Positions 56,301 through 64,000 of a stretch of DNA of 64,000 bases are shown one piece after another. The stretch comes from Bugulina stolonifera (lineage: Eukaryota; Bryozoa; Gymnolaemata; Cheilostomatida; Bugulidae): NCBI GenBank assembly GCA_935421135.1, contig OW285196.1, forward strand, positions 4,259,001 to 4,323,000. The letters run 5' to 3'. The notes beneath the pieces were generated by a model. It had not been told where the DNA came from, made no database searches, and was given only the letters and a program-made list of their open reading frames with translations. Within the stretch, counting starts at the first letter, position 1; every line of letters begins with the position of its first letter. The position numbers were made by a program, and so were the translations under genes.

Positions 56301-59300
56301 AGTTGCAGAAGACAAGCTAAAAGTATCCCAAGAATCACAGCACAGGCTGATGAGGTCAATGGAAAATAAACAACGAGCTCTACAGAATGATCTTGAGAAC
56401 TCGAGGAGCGAACTCACTGTGCTCCAACAGGACTATGATGGCTATAAGGTAGTGTGCTGTTCGTAGACACTCGCAAGGTAACTCAATACAGTGTTGAGAA
56501 CAAGGATTATGAACTCAAATTGAAAAGAGACAACTCTAGCATTAGTGATTACTTCAAGTTAAACCAATGGCAACAATGAAGTGTTTGAGGTTACTATAAT
56601 TAATCAGACAAACTGCAAGCAGAAACCAAGGTTGACAACTTCTAAGTTAATTATTCAAATCTAAAATAATACACGCACAAAGTCAAAACATCAGGCTAAG
56701 TTTAGAATTGTCTTCTCCTGTGTATTTTTACAAAAATGTACAATGAATGCTCGTTATGCATGTCTTTATATTATGCGATATTTCTAATCAACCAAGGACT
56801 TGGTTCCACATATGTGGAATCTAGCCCATCCCTAGCTGCTCAGATATAAATATTGCTTTCAAGAGAAATACCACATATAAAGTGACTAAAGCCCTTTAAC
56901 ACAATCACGTATTGAGTTACCTGTCTTATGTTATGTAGTCTTATTTGAAAGCAAAGTAATCGTCTTTCCCTGTACAATATCTTGTCCATTCATTCATTCA
57001 TAACACATGTATTAATAATTTCAAGTCCAACATGTGTTTAATACACAGCGTACACAGTGTACTGGAACAGCAGCAGTATTCAACAGTATTGTGTGGATAT
57101 GGGTCATCCAATCAGAGCCATGTCTGTTTTATAGGTCAGGGTGCACAGCGTGCTGAAGCAGCAGCAAACGAGGGCTTCTATCGAAGCAGCTCTTGAGAGT
57201 GAGAAGGTAGAAAAAGCACATCTGCAGGAAGTACTCAACCAGCTGAAGACAAAGCTACAGGAGACTAGGTACTCCCCAACACTATACTAATACTTACTAG
57301 TACACAAGTACACAGGAGACTAGGTACTCCCCAACACTATACTAATACTTACTAGCGCACAAGGGTGAGAGGAAGTTGGGAACTGTGTCCTCAATTCATA
57401 CTCGTCCCAATAGCTAAGTTGTACTTCAATAGCCTTAGGCTCTGAGTCTATGTGTTATATTTAGTTATTGGTTATGGGTAGAGGCACATGTACACCCCTT
57501 TCCAGTGGCTATAGAAACACAGCAATGATACAAGAGTTTGTATACTATGTTTGCATTGTAACAATGACTGCCTCTGTATCAGTGTAACACTGTGCTGTAC
57601 TATATTAATTTTACTATTACTAGTGAGAAACTGCAGGCCAGCCTATCAGAGAACAGTCTGCTGCAAGATGAACTAGATAAACTCTCACTGAGACACAACA
57701 AGCAGAGCCAGGAGCTGACTAATAAGGAGACAGTATGGAGACAGAGACTGGATCAGCTCATGGCAGAGAACTCTACTATAGCCTCAGAGCACTCCTCAGC
57801 TATCAGCCAGATGACTCAGCACAGTGAGGTGATGACCCTCACCTTCAAGGAACAGGTCAGTACAATGGAACTTCAGCTATATTACTGTACATCACATCTC
57901 ACTATTGATTTCCCTCAGTGTTTGAAACATGTAGTATTAGTATCCTAAAATATGTCTGGGCTGGTTGCCATTTTCCTTTATAGACTTATAATCTGTCATA
58001 GTAAATGTAACAGTACTACTGATGAATATCATAAAACAAACTGTGAGTGTCCACCGTAATGGTGCCCAGTGGTCAGCATCTCATGGTCATCTTACTCTTT
58101 TAATGGCAGATGAAAGCTAGCCAGACAGAGTATGAGCTTCAAATCTCCAACATAAACAACAAAGTAGAGAGACTGGAGGATGAGAAAGCTTCTCTTGCTG
58201 GGGAGGTACAATCATTGAGGAGACAACTTGGCAATGTCAAACCCGAACAGGTATGACTACATTACATATTTACATGGTGTAGTATTGTCTACAGTACATG
58301 GTGTAGTATTGTCTACATTACATGGTGTAGTATTGTGTACATTACATGGTGTAGTATTGTCTACATTACAATCATGGTCTAGTATTGTCTACATTACATG
58401 GTGTAGTATTGTCTAGGTTACATGGGGTAGTATTGTCTACATTACATGGTGTAGTATTGTCTACATTACATGATGTAGTATTGTCTACATTACATGGTGT
58501 AGTATTGTCTACATTACAATCATGGTCTAGTATTGTCTACATTACATGGTGTAGTATTGTCTACATTACATGGTGTAGTATTGTCTAGGTTACATGGTGT
58601 AGTATTGTCTACATTACATGGTGCAGTATTGTCTACATTACATGGTGTCGTATTGTCTACATTACATGGTGTAGTATTGTCTACATTACATGATGTAGTA
58701 TTGTCTACATTACATGGTGTAGTATTGTCTACATTACAATCATGGTCTAGTATTGTCTACATTACATGGTGTAGTATTGTCTACATTACATGGTGTAGTA
58801 TTGCCTACATTACAGGGTGTCGTATTGTCTACATTAAATGGTGTAGTATTGTCTACATTACATGGTGTAGTATTGTCTACATTACATGGTGTAGTATTGC
58901 CTACATCACATGGTGTAGTATTGTCTACATTACATGATGTAGTATTGTCTACATTACATGGTGTAGTATTGTCTACATTACAATCATGGTCTAGTATTGT
59001 CTACATTACATGGTGTAGTATTGTCTACATTACATGGTGTAGTATTGTCTAGGTTACATGGTGTAGTATTGTCTACATTACATGGTGCAGTATTGTCTAC
59101 ATTACATGGTGTCGTATTGTCTACATTACATGGTGTAGTATTGTCTACATTACATGATGTAGTATTGTCTACATTACATGGTGTAGTATTGTCTACATTA
59201 CAATCATGGTCTAGTATTGTCTACATTACATGGTGTAGTATTGTCTACATTACATGGTGTAGTATTGCCTACATTACATGGTGTCGTATTGTCTACATTA

Positions 59301-62300
59301 CATGGTGTAGTATTGTCTACATTACATGGTGTAGTATTGTCTACATTACATGGTGTAGTATTGCCTACATTACATGGTGTAGTATTGTCTACATTACATG
59401 ATGTAGTATTGTCTACATTACATGGTGTAGTATTGTCTACATTACAATCATGGTCTAGTATTGTCTACATTACATGGTGTAGTATTGTCTAGGTTACATG
59501 GTGTAGTATTGTCTACATTACATGGTGTAGTATTGTCTACATTACATGGTGTAGTATTGCCTACATTACATGGTGTCGTATTGTCTACATTACATGGTGT
59601 AGTATTGTCTACATTACATGGTGTAGTATTGTCTAGGTTACATGGTGTAGTATTGTCTACATTACATGGTGCAGTATTGTCTACATTACATGGTGTAGTA
59701 TTGCCTACATTACATGGTGTAGTATTGCCTACATTACATGGTGTAGTATTGTCTACATTACATAGTGCAGTATTGTCTACATTACATGGTGTAGTATTGT
59801 CTACATTACATGGTGTAGTATTGTCTACATTACATTGCTCAAATCCCCTTTACACGCTGCACCAGTTATAGCATGTGTTCTCTGGTTACATTGTCACTCC
59901 ATTATTTAATCCTCAACTGATTTTAATTATTCCGTTCTTTTGTGGCTACCACGACCCTTCACCTCAGCAATAGAATATATACATTTGTCAGCCACATGCA
60001 TCTGGTAGTGATATTTCCGTAGGCTCAACCATATCCAACGACAATGTGTAATCTATAATTTTGATGGGAGGGTGAATCACGTTGCACCCAGTGATGTCTG
60101 TAAGCTGGTAACGGCACAACAGTATATATGCCTGCACGTACCTTACTGGATAAACTGCCTTCTGGTAGATATCGTCAGCTGAAGTGTCGCACTGATCTAA
60201 GAAAGTGCTGTTTTAGAAATCTGTCTATTAACTTCTTGAACTCTGTATTTTAAAGTTTACAGTTGATTTTTAACCAGAGTAACTGACTAACAACTAAATT
60301 TTTGTATTTATTTAGTCACTTCATTTTTATTGCTCTAACGAGCAGAATATTTCTCAGACAGACGTTGGAGACAGAAATAAACTAACTAACTGTGTAGCTG
60401 CAGGTACTTAGTAGATAGCACGTGTGTCTATATAACCAGCTCATGCGTTTTTCAGGTCAAATCATCACGACAGAATTCAAGACAGCAGTCTTCCTCTCCT
60501 CTCACCGCGTCAAATCAAGATCTCAAGTACAATGTGAGAGAGTCCGGGGAGGGTATGGAACACCCGCAACCACTACAGATACCACCGTCACCAGTGGCTA
60601 ATATACAGGTTTGCTTATATACCATACTCTTATCCTTATTTACACCCAACATCATGTATGCATGCTGTAGATTGCACCTTGCATTGCGCATTACATGTAT
60701 ATAGGCTACTGAAGGTTAAGCATAGCATAATGTATTGTCTACTCTACCTTACTACCAGTTATGTGCTGTAGATTACATCTATAAATGCATATTGTATGCT
60801 GTAGCTTATACATATATAATTATAATATATTGTATGCTGTAGATTACACTTTTAGCTCTTTATAAGCCTATTATGCGCTGTAGATTACACCTATAACTCT
60901 ATATAGTATATGCTGTAGATTACACCTAGAATTATAATTAACTTATATGCTGTAGATTACTCTTATAACTCTGTCTATTATATGCTGCAGATACCACCCA
61001 TATTTGTTTATACTATATGATGTAGATTACACCTAACACAACGGTTGGACTGGAGAATTTACTGACATCTGCAGAAGATGACTCGGCATCTGTGGTCAGT
61101 CTTAACACTCAGGCTAGTGAAGGGGGAGATGAGGCTAAGCTAAAGTCAAGGTTGCAGCTCTCTGAGAAACAGCTCGAGCATTTGCGAGAGGTGTGTATCC
61201 CTATGTGCATGCTACCCTCTAACAACATATCTATGTGTTGCCATATACTGGTATCATATCTATAAGTTATCATGTAACAATTGGTGTCTTTGCGACCTAA
61301 ATTTCAAGCACAGGCCTACATGTACTTGCTCAAATATTTTCCGACCCACTTCCGTCACAGAATCATGAACACACCGGCCTTGGTGTGCCGGAGAGCGACG
61401 GATGGTTTTCTCTGACCAATCAAAATCCCAATACAATAGCCCTTTGCGCCTCGGCCGGATGGCCATCTTTGGAGTTTTATTTGTGACCCTGGCCGATCTA
61501 AGAGGTTGTGAATGTACTAAGTATTATATCTACATGTATGTGTTACTACGTAATAGTGTTATATCTATGTGTTACTATGTAATAGTGTTATATCTATGTG
61601 TTACTATGTAATAATGTTTCCATCCATGTGTTACTATGTAATAGTGTTTCTGTCCATGTGTTGCTATGAAGCAGTATCTTCTTCAGGTAGTACTGGGCTG
61701 TATAAAATAAAATAGCTGCCAAAAAACATTCTTGAGGTTATTGTATATCTGTGCTGCTATGTGCTAGCATATCCTTCCAGTGTATGTCACTAATACTGCT
61801 TTACATGTTACGGAATATGGCTCTTGCTAAGGCACACAATCTATATACACATCACCACGTGCAACAATCGGCCTCTTGTGTAGCCGAGCCTTTAGTGTCT
61901 ATTTAACAGTATACCTACAATGTATGTGTTATCATTTCCTAATAGTATGTATACATTGTCATTATTACCGCTCACTTTATAATATTGTAGTTGCTTAACG
62001 ACAGCGAAGCGACATGCCTACGTTACAATGAGCAGGTTAAAATACTGAAGCAGGAGATCCGAAGGTTAGAGTCCAATCAGATGAGAGAGAACTCTATTTC
62101 TAACATGGAATACCTCAAGAACATAGTGTACAAGGTAAGATAAATCCATACACTATATGATTATTATGGTGTACGTACACGATGTGTAATACATTCACAC
62201 ACATGTATATGTATTATATTCTATGATACATGTGCTCAATCCTATGTTAAATACTGTGGCCGGGCAGTTTCTAACCACCCTAACTTATCTGTCTACTTCA

Positions 62301-62740
62301 TGTAGTTTCTAAGTCTAGAGGCAGGAGATGAGAGATCCAGGCTACTTCCTGTTCTTCACACGATGCTCAAGTTCACTGAGGAGGAGTTATCCACCCTCAA
62401 AGTTATTGCTTCCACAGGTAAGCTACATGTATATAACATGTACACTGTGCAAACTATACTTTACTTTTGGGAAAAGTCTTCTTGTTATGATCCTTTGAAC
62501 AGTATCGCATACATATTGATAAACCCATACAGTATGCTCTCTGTATATTCATATAATATATACTGTACACTATAGCTGCAGCACTGTAGCTGCTGCTACT
62601 ACTTAACTAATATACCAGTACTATGCCTACTATTACACTAGATTTTACTCCGTTGTTTAGGTACTGAAGGAGAGGTCACAGGTCAAGGTCAAAGCTCGTG
62701 GTCAGGTTACCTTCACAGATGGACTGGATTCTCTTCTTAA
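37968..62740 (+). CDS. GCC2-like: GCC2-like golgin (GRIP and coiled-coil protein), 29 exons, ~2413 residues
   Basis: Exons: 37968-38106, 38196-38312, 39391-39572, 39889-40014, 40509-40650, 40935-41269, 41679-41798, 47587-47790, 47894-48356, 48747-48889, 49258-49500, 50185-52914, 53059-53169, 53264-53344, 53861-54049, 54203-54310, 54545-54670, 54836-54998, 55163-55263, 55657-55734, 56269-56448, 57135-57268, 57624-57855, 58110-58250, 60456-60608, 61026-61190, 61991-62134, 62306-62417, 62661-62740. Summed length is 7242 nt and all junction phases agree. The N-terminus (KLESLSKEDVIKFAKRQ) matches GCC2/GCC185; almost everything between is heptad coiled coil; VRVHSVLKQQ in exon 22 is a second GCC2 hallmark; a GRIP domain ends the protein. 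The family tethers vesicles at the trans-Golgi through Arl/Rab GTPases. It is longer than human GCC2 (about 1684 residues). The exon 11 end is the least certain (49326 is an alternative). Confidence 0.92.
39650..39725 (+). mobile_element. tRNA-like SINE fragment in golgin intron 3
   Basis: TAGCCCAGCCATTAGAATGC (A-box-like), then AGAGATTCAATACTCC (B-box-like) about 25 bases on, resemble a diverged tRNA-derived SINE head. No tail was recognised. Confidence 0.4.
40062..40480. repeat. Degenerate trinucleotide repeat (ACT)n in golgin intron 4
   Basis: ACT/ACC units dominate for 400 bp, with a higher repeat TACTACTAACTACCTTCACT (about 30-bp unit) at 40080-40200. Confidence 0.9.
40655..40860. repeat. 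Pentanucleotide repeat (CTACT)n in golgin intron 5
   Basis: Many CTACT/CTCTA units with a CTGCAGT variant, ending near TGATACTATACTG. It begins almost directly after the exon 5 donor. Confidence 0.92.
42199..43080 (+). CDS. Nested intronless gene, helical protein of unknown function, copy 1
   Basis: 293 residues from ATG at 42199, inside intron 7 of the golgin and on the same strand. No signal peptide; the N-terminus is MDPVGFVINNLSRGL. The sequence is predicted mostly helical, with a basic/acidic middle (KKELERQVNDNLPTLIAKL), a strongly hydrophobic helix (VPFTVAASLHLALLQELVLL, about residues 124-143), then Tyr-rich SKAYGYYIHLNGAYTLCV, a short possible beta segment (GHVAHVTWEDGAAKYVYS) and a charged C-terminal helix. 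I recognise no family with certainty. The hydrophobic helix followed by a Tyr/Cys helix is loosely reminiscent of the helical domain of Cry-type pore-forming proteins and their cnidarian relatives; this is a low-confidence idea from pattern only. Lack of introns amid an intron-rich host gene could mean retroposition or horizontal origin. Confidence 0.75.
   Translation: MDPVGFVINNLSRGLAQGMQGSQGANLIGRSFPKELNYFTDVCHFLNIIAKENLTMGLMQATNSAINTVVQWVVLKYLPMKEVHPFTNVTRMMLKKELERQVNDNLPTLIAKLTTKELRASTLVPFTVAASLHLALLQELVLLDEGLISSPMTSQYIRMLSSKAYGYYIHLNGAYTLCVLTRSAVVRQVRCGMAPCSVRGHVAHVTWEDGAAKYVYSKFEGSRSANQSVLAKLKLEASNARIQRLKAVQTDLLAKLNNPPCVAECWKQLVHDNHIQQILEHPLFDDEPTVKLT
43250..44480. other. Intronic spacer between nested paralogs
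   Basis: Non-coding. Contains GTCTATTCACACTG near 43670 and AGTGTGAACC near 44325, which may be remnants of inverted ends of a decayed element; not firm. Several TACATGTA words. Confidence 0.35.
44674..45576 (+). CDS. Nested intronless gene, helical protein of unknown function, copy 2
   Basis: 300 residues from ATG at 44674 (an in-frame TTG twelve bases earlier is not a plausible start). It is roughly two-thirds identical by eye to the 42199 gene over the whole length, with the central block ELRASTLVPFTVAASLHLAL unchanged and the N-terminal 16 residues nearly identical. Differences are spread through the surface-like segments, while the frame is intact in both. That suggests selection for protein function rather than pseudogenes. 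The C-terminus is 7 residues longer (ending SSRFSPILQ). Confidence 0.75.
   Translation: MDPVGFVINNLSRGLARGMQGSKGANLIGHLFSKELNYFKDVCLFLHDIVEEDLTEDLIHRTNMQIDTVVQWVLHQYLPMKKCHMFTRLTQEVLRKELERQVNEKLPTLIATLTTKELRASTLVPFTVAASLHLALLQEIVILDEVLITSPMTSQYVHILSSKAAAYCIHLNDANDLCMVTRVAVVREMKFGMAPCFGNGFVAHVTWEDSATKYIYSMTQHCQSDNQSVLAKLKLEAYNVRNKHIKAVQTELMAKLSNPPGVIECWKQLVHDNHKHRVEKNPLFNDYPTIKSSRFSPILQ
46060..46073. repeat. Run of 14 C
   Basis: Mononucleotide run in golgin intron 7. Confidence 0.9.
46476..47227. mobile_element. 752-bp TIR element flanked by TTAA
   Basis: Inverted ends AGGTGGACTGTACTGAA (left, 46476) and TTCAGTACAGTCCACCT (right, ending 47227) match exactly over 17 bp. TTAA stands on both sides (46472-46475 and 47228-47231). 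TTAA is the piggyBac-type target, but TA for Tc1/mariner is equally compatible because the flanks are palindromic. No transposase frame. In golgin intron 7. Confidence 0.75.
48357..48660. repeat. Degenerate (CAGT)n-rich repeat in golgin intron 9
   Basis: GTCAGT, CAGTCAG and AGTTAGT words repeat densely right after the exon 9 donor. The array seems to start at the donor itself (GAGT|GTGAGTCAGTCC). Confidence 0.7.
49501..50184. other. Golgin intron 11
   Basis: The frame stays open for 18 further codons past the chosen donor (CTG|GTTCGT at 49500) to a stop at 49555-49557. No other feature seen; GTTCGT is also the donor of the previous exon. Confidence 0.5.
50185..52914 (+). CDS. GCC2-like: Golgin exon 12: 910-residue coiled-coil exon
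   Basis: One uninterrupted exon of 2730 nt between acceptor TTATTCTGCAG and donor GAG|GTGAGC, phase 0 at both ends. It encodes heptad coiled coil rich in Glu, Gln, Leu and Lys (for example ERLEVAETQLGAKSREIEQH) that forms more than a third of the protein. It is far longer than any neighbouring exon (most are 80-340 nt), so it either preserves an ancestral unsplit exon or lost its introns by reverse-transcribed copying. Codons and residue usage match the neighbours. Confidence 0.9.
53345..53860 (+). other. GC-AG intron of the golgin (intron 14)
   Basis: Exon 14 ends TATCAG and the intron begins GCAAGT, a known minor donor type (CAG|GCAAGT). The only nearby GT donor (GCAA|GTGTTG) would shift the frame into a stop in exon 15, so the GC donor is required. 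The acceptor is TTGCTTATAG. Confidence 0.75.
54105..54187. repeat. 27-bp tandem repeat, three copies
   Basis: CTACAGTTAGTGAAGGTGTA-type units (AATCTACAG / ATTCTACAG) in golgin intron 15, ending near the exon 16 acceptor. Confidence 0.85.
55400..55560 (+). mobile_element. tRNA-derived SINE in golgin intron 19
   Basis: GCTGGTGTGGTGGTAACATG is A-box-like, and GGGTTCAAACCCTAG contains a near-perfect B box (GGTTCAAACCC) with its paired stem. The head is longer than a real tRNA and an unrelated tail follows (TTGGTATTTTCATGAATG), so it is a SINE rather than a tRNA gene. It differs from the 19222 family. Confidence 0.6.
56068..56250. repeat. 27-bp tandem repeat, six copies, in golgin intron 20
   Basis: The unit contains TGTACCTATACCAGCTTACA; the last copies diverge (AGATAACACTTACATGTACC). 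The array runs to 20 bp before the exon 21 acceptor, so part of its polypyrimidine tract lies in repeat-derived sequence. Confidence 0.9.
57257..57355. repeat. 55-bp tandem duplication containing the exon 22 donor
   Basis: ACAGGAGACTAGGTACTCCC begins at 57257 and again at 57312, with about 44 bp matching. It includes the last 12 bases of exon 22 and the donor AG|GTACTC. Use of the second donor would insert an in-frame TAA. Confidence 0.9.
58272..59835. repeat. 24-bp minisatellite, about 65 copies, with higher-order structure
   Basis: The unit contains GTGTAGTATTGTCTACATTA; variants are TGCAG, TGTCG, TGATG, TCTAGG and TTGCCT. An AATCATGGTCTAG variant recurs at about 58369, 58519, 58738, 58982, 59202 and 59446; from 58519 on, every second one is 464 bp apart, a higher-order period. 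It fills most of golgin intron 24, starting about 20 bp after the donor. Because 24 is a multiple of 3, frames remain open (STLHGVVL repeats), but these are not genes. Confidence 0.95.
59880..60395 (+). mobile_element. LINE 3' tail, 5' truncated
   Basis: The frame ending at the TAA near 60254 reads LLDKLPSGRYRQLKCRTDLR then KCCFRNLSINFLNSVF, like the very C-terminus of a LINE ORF2. It is followed by about 120 bp and a simple tail AATAAACTAACTAAC (60377-60391), typical of non-LTR 3' ends. Upstream parts are missing. Lies in golgin intron 24 next to the minisatellite. Confidence 0.45.
60660..61035. repeat. Degenerate repeats carrying the exon 26 splice acceptor
   Basis: GCTGTAGATTACACCT-like units recur at about 60666, 60766, 60798, 60837, 60878, 60913, 60950 and 61019. 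The last unit (GATGTAG|ATTACACCT) is the functional acceptor and first codons of exon 26, so the array is a row of near-copies of the splice site. Confidence 0.8.
61283..61519. mobile_element. TIR element (MITE), family copy 2, in golgin intron 26
   Basis: GGTGTCTTTGCGACCTAAAT at the left and a diverged right end (AGGTTGTGAATGTACTA). The interior aligns with the 21077 copy (GTCACAGAATCATGAACACA, ATGGTTTTCTCTGACCAATC). The right TIR is decayed. Confidence 0.65.
61991..62740 (+). CDS. GCC2-like: Golgin exons 27-29: GRIP domain
   Basis: Exon 27 ends with NMEYLKNIVYK, the start of the GRIP domain with the conserved Tyr that contacts Arl1-type GTPases in characterised golgins. Exon 28 gives FLSLEAGDERSRLLPVLHTM and LKFTEEELSTL. 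Exon 29 ends SSWSGYLHRWTGFSS and stops at 62738-62740. Domain span is about residues 2333-2385, at the very C-terminus as in other GRIP proteins; this is the Golgi-targeting part. Confidence 0.93.
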
Positions 62741-63093
62741 TCCTACTGAGTGCTGTAGACTGAGGTACTTGAACATAGACTTAATGGTTAGAGTGTCCCT
62801 ACTAACGCCCCTCACTAGATACAACACATTGCATAGCATATTACACTATTAGCTTATGTTACTTACTACTCAATCAATTCCTCTACATGCAATCTGATTG
62901 GCTGATATTCTTCCCACTGCTGACCTGCTGCATTAAAGCAGTTATATACAATGATTATTACATATTTTACTATATTATTGATAATTTAATTGTTCTATTA
63001 TATAATTATTGTATTACACTGATTAACTGATTAATGTTATTAATTGTACTATTTTAGTGTTTGAGCACCATATTATATTTATCATGATTTGTG

Positions 63094-63099
63094 AATAAA
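63094..63099 (+). terminator. Poly(A) signal for the golgin transcript
   Basis: AATAAA about 355 bp downstream of the stop codon, the first good canonical signal seen there. The cleavage site is not determinable from sequence alone. Confidence 0.5.
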
Positions 63100-63159
63100 T
63101 TTCCACATTCCAAGGCAATATCTTGTATTTCTTCTGTGCACAGTTATAGTATAGTATAT

Positions 63160-63705
63160 CTACTGTACCCTAACAATAGCAGACTTGTATCTGCATAGTG
63201 CAGGTATACTACCTAATATACCATGTCAGTAGCACAGCTTTATATACTCTAGTCCCTATAATATCATAGCAATAATACGGCATTAGTTACTGTACCCTGG
63301 CAATAGTACAACTCTATCTACTCAACCTGCTGTACCCTGGCAATAGTGAAACTCCATCTACTCTTAACTACTGTACACTGGCAATAGTACAGCTCCATCT
63401 ACTCTTAGCTGCTGTACACTGACAAGAGTACAGTTCTTAGTGTCTTCTCGACCTAAATTTCAGGTACCGGCCAACTTGGTAAAAACTTTTCCGGCCCACT
63501 TCTGTCACAGGGTCACGAACACATCGACTTGGGCCAATAACAAAATCCTCATTTTCTTGCGAAAAACCCAGCTGCACCAATAAGCAAGGGATGGTTTTCT
63601 TCGACCAAGCAAAATCCCAGGTCAATACACGTACTGCAGTACAGCTCTACTCTACCCTGACAATATACACGTACTGTAGTACAGCTCTACTCTACCCTAA
63701 TTTAT
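63160..63705. repeat. Tandem repeat of about 55-65 bp, interrupted by a MITE
   Basis: Units share CTGTACCCTGGCAATAGTAC and CTCCATCTACTCTTA. About five units lie at 63160-63435, and the series resumes at 63635-63705 (GTACAGCTCTACTCTACCCT). The 63439-63625 element separates the two parts. Confidence 0.85.
63439..63625. mobile_element. TIR element (MITE), family copy 3, right end missing
   Basis: AGTGTCTTCTCGACCTAAAT at the left and interior matches to 21077-21346 (GTCACAGGGTCACGAACACA, CAAGCAAAATCCCA). It stops before the right third of the family sequence, so it is truncated. Confidence 0.65.
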
Positions 63706-64000
63706 AAATGATTCAGCTCAATAACCCTACTTGCTATCACGAGACTTTGCCTTTGAATATCTAGAAAATATATTCTGCTTTATTATCTGCATATAAACTA
63801 TCTACTTTATCTAATGATATACAAAAGTAATGTGCTACTGAAAACATGCCCAGAAGGTTTCAAACACTATCTGAGGATGAACATTGACCTCTCACTCACT
63901 TTACACACTGTACCGGTACCTGATAATTGGACATTATATCACGACCCTGAAGTAAAAGTGTATGGCTTTTTTGTGACCTCATTGTTTTCACTTCTCAGGG
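63706..64000. other. Region downstream of the golgin, nothing recognised
   Basis: No gene or repeat boundaries seen to the end of the window. Confidence 0.4.

Noticed and set aside
58272..59835. CRISPR-like repeat/spacer array
   Set aside because: Units are contiguous with no unique spacers, in a eukaryotic intron. The 20108-20255 array was rejected for the same reason.
58228..59871. Long frames made of STLHGVVL-like repeats
   Set aside because: The 24-bp minisatellite keeps every frame open by arithmetic; they lie in a golgin intron and have no start context.

Overview
This is nuclear DNA of an animal. The protein genes are split by short GT-AG introns, the non-coding DNA is AT-rich, and the spaces between genes are packed with LTR retrotransposons, LINE fragments, tRNA-derived SINEs, MITE-like DNA elements and many tandem repeats. 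Nothing looks bacterial. A marine invertebrate, possibly a sponge, fits the gene compactness and repeat mix, but that placement is inference and no diagnostic marker gene was seen.

Layout. 1-7400: one exon of a possible secreted coiled-coil protein (minus), an interleaved foldback repeat, a hAT-type MITE with a perfect 8-bp target duplication, a (CCACA)n microsatellite, and an unrecognised three-exon gene (plus) with a TATA box. 7501-12516: a complete, apparently very young Ty3/Gypsy element (minus). 12517-21500: gene-poor, with palindromes, hairpins, SINEs, a nested TIR element and tandem repeats. 21571-36482: two ABHD14-type alpha/beta-hydrolase genes, both on the minus strand. The first looks ABHD14B-like (cytosolic). 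The second looks ABHD14A-like (N-terminal membrane anchor). Between them lie a 5'-truncated LINE (plus) and a second complete Gypsy element (minus).

37968-62740: one large plus-strand gene that I could assemble into 29 exons whose phases all agree, giving about 2413 residues. It begins with a GCC2/GCC185-like N-terminus, runs through a long coiled coil (one exon alone encodes 910 residues) and ends in a GRIP domain, so it is a trans-Golgi golgin of the GCC2 type. Its seventh intron carries two intronless same-strand paralogous genes of about 293 and 300 residues with no function I can assign. Other introns carry a 65-copy, 24-bp minisatellite with higher-order structure, SINEs, a LINE tail and tandem repeats that copy splice sites.

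The housekeeping genes (two hydrolases and a golgin, head to head across 1.5 kb) have no obvious joint pathway. The most unusual observations are the nested paralog pair, the golgin splice sites duplicated by tandem repeats, a hydrolase start codon that sits at the very end of its exon against a LINE-derived block, two perfect palindromes, and strong over-representation of the palindrome TACATGTA in non-coding DNA.
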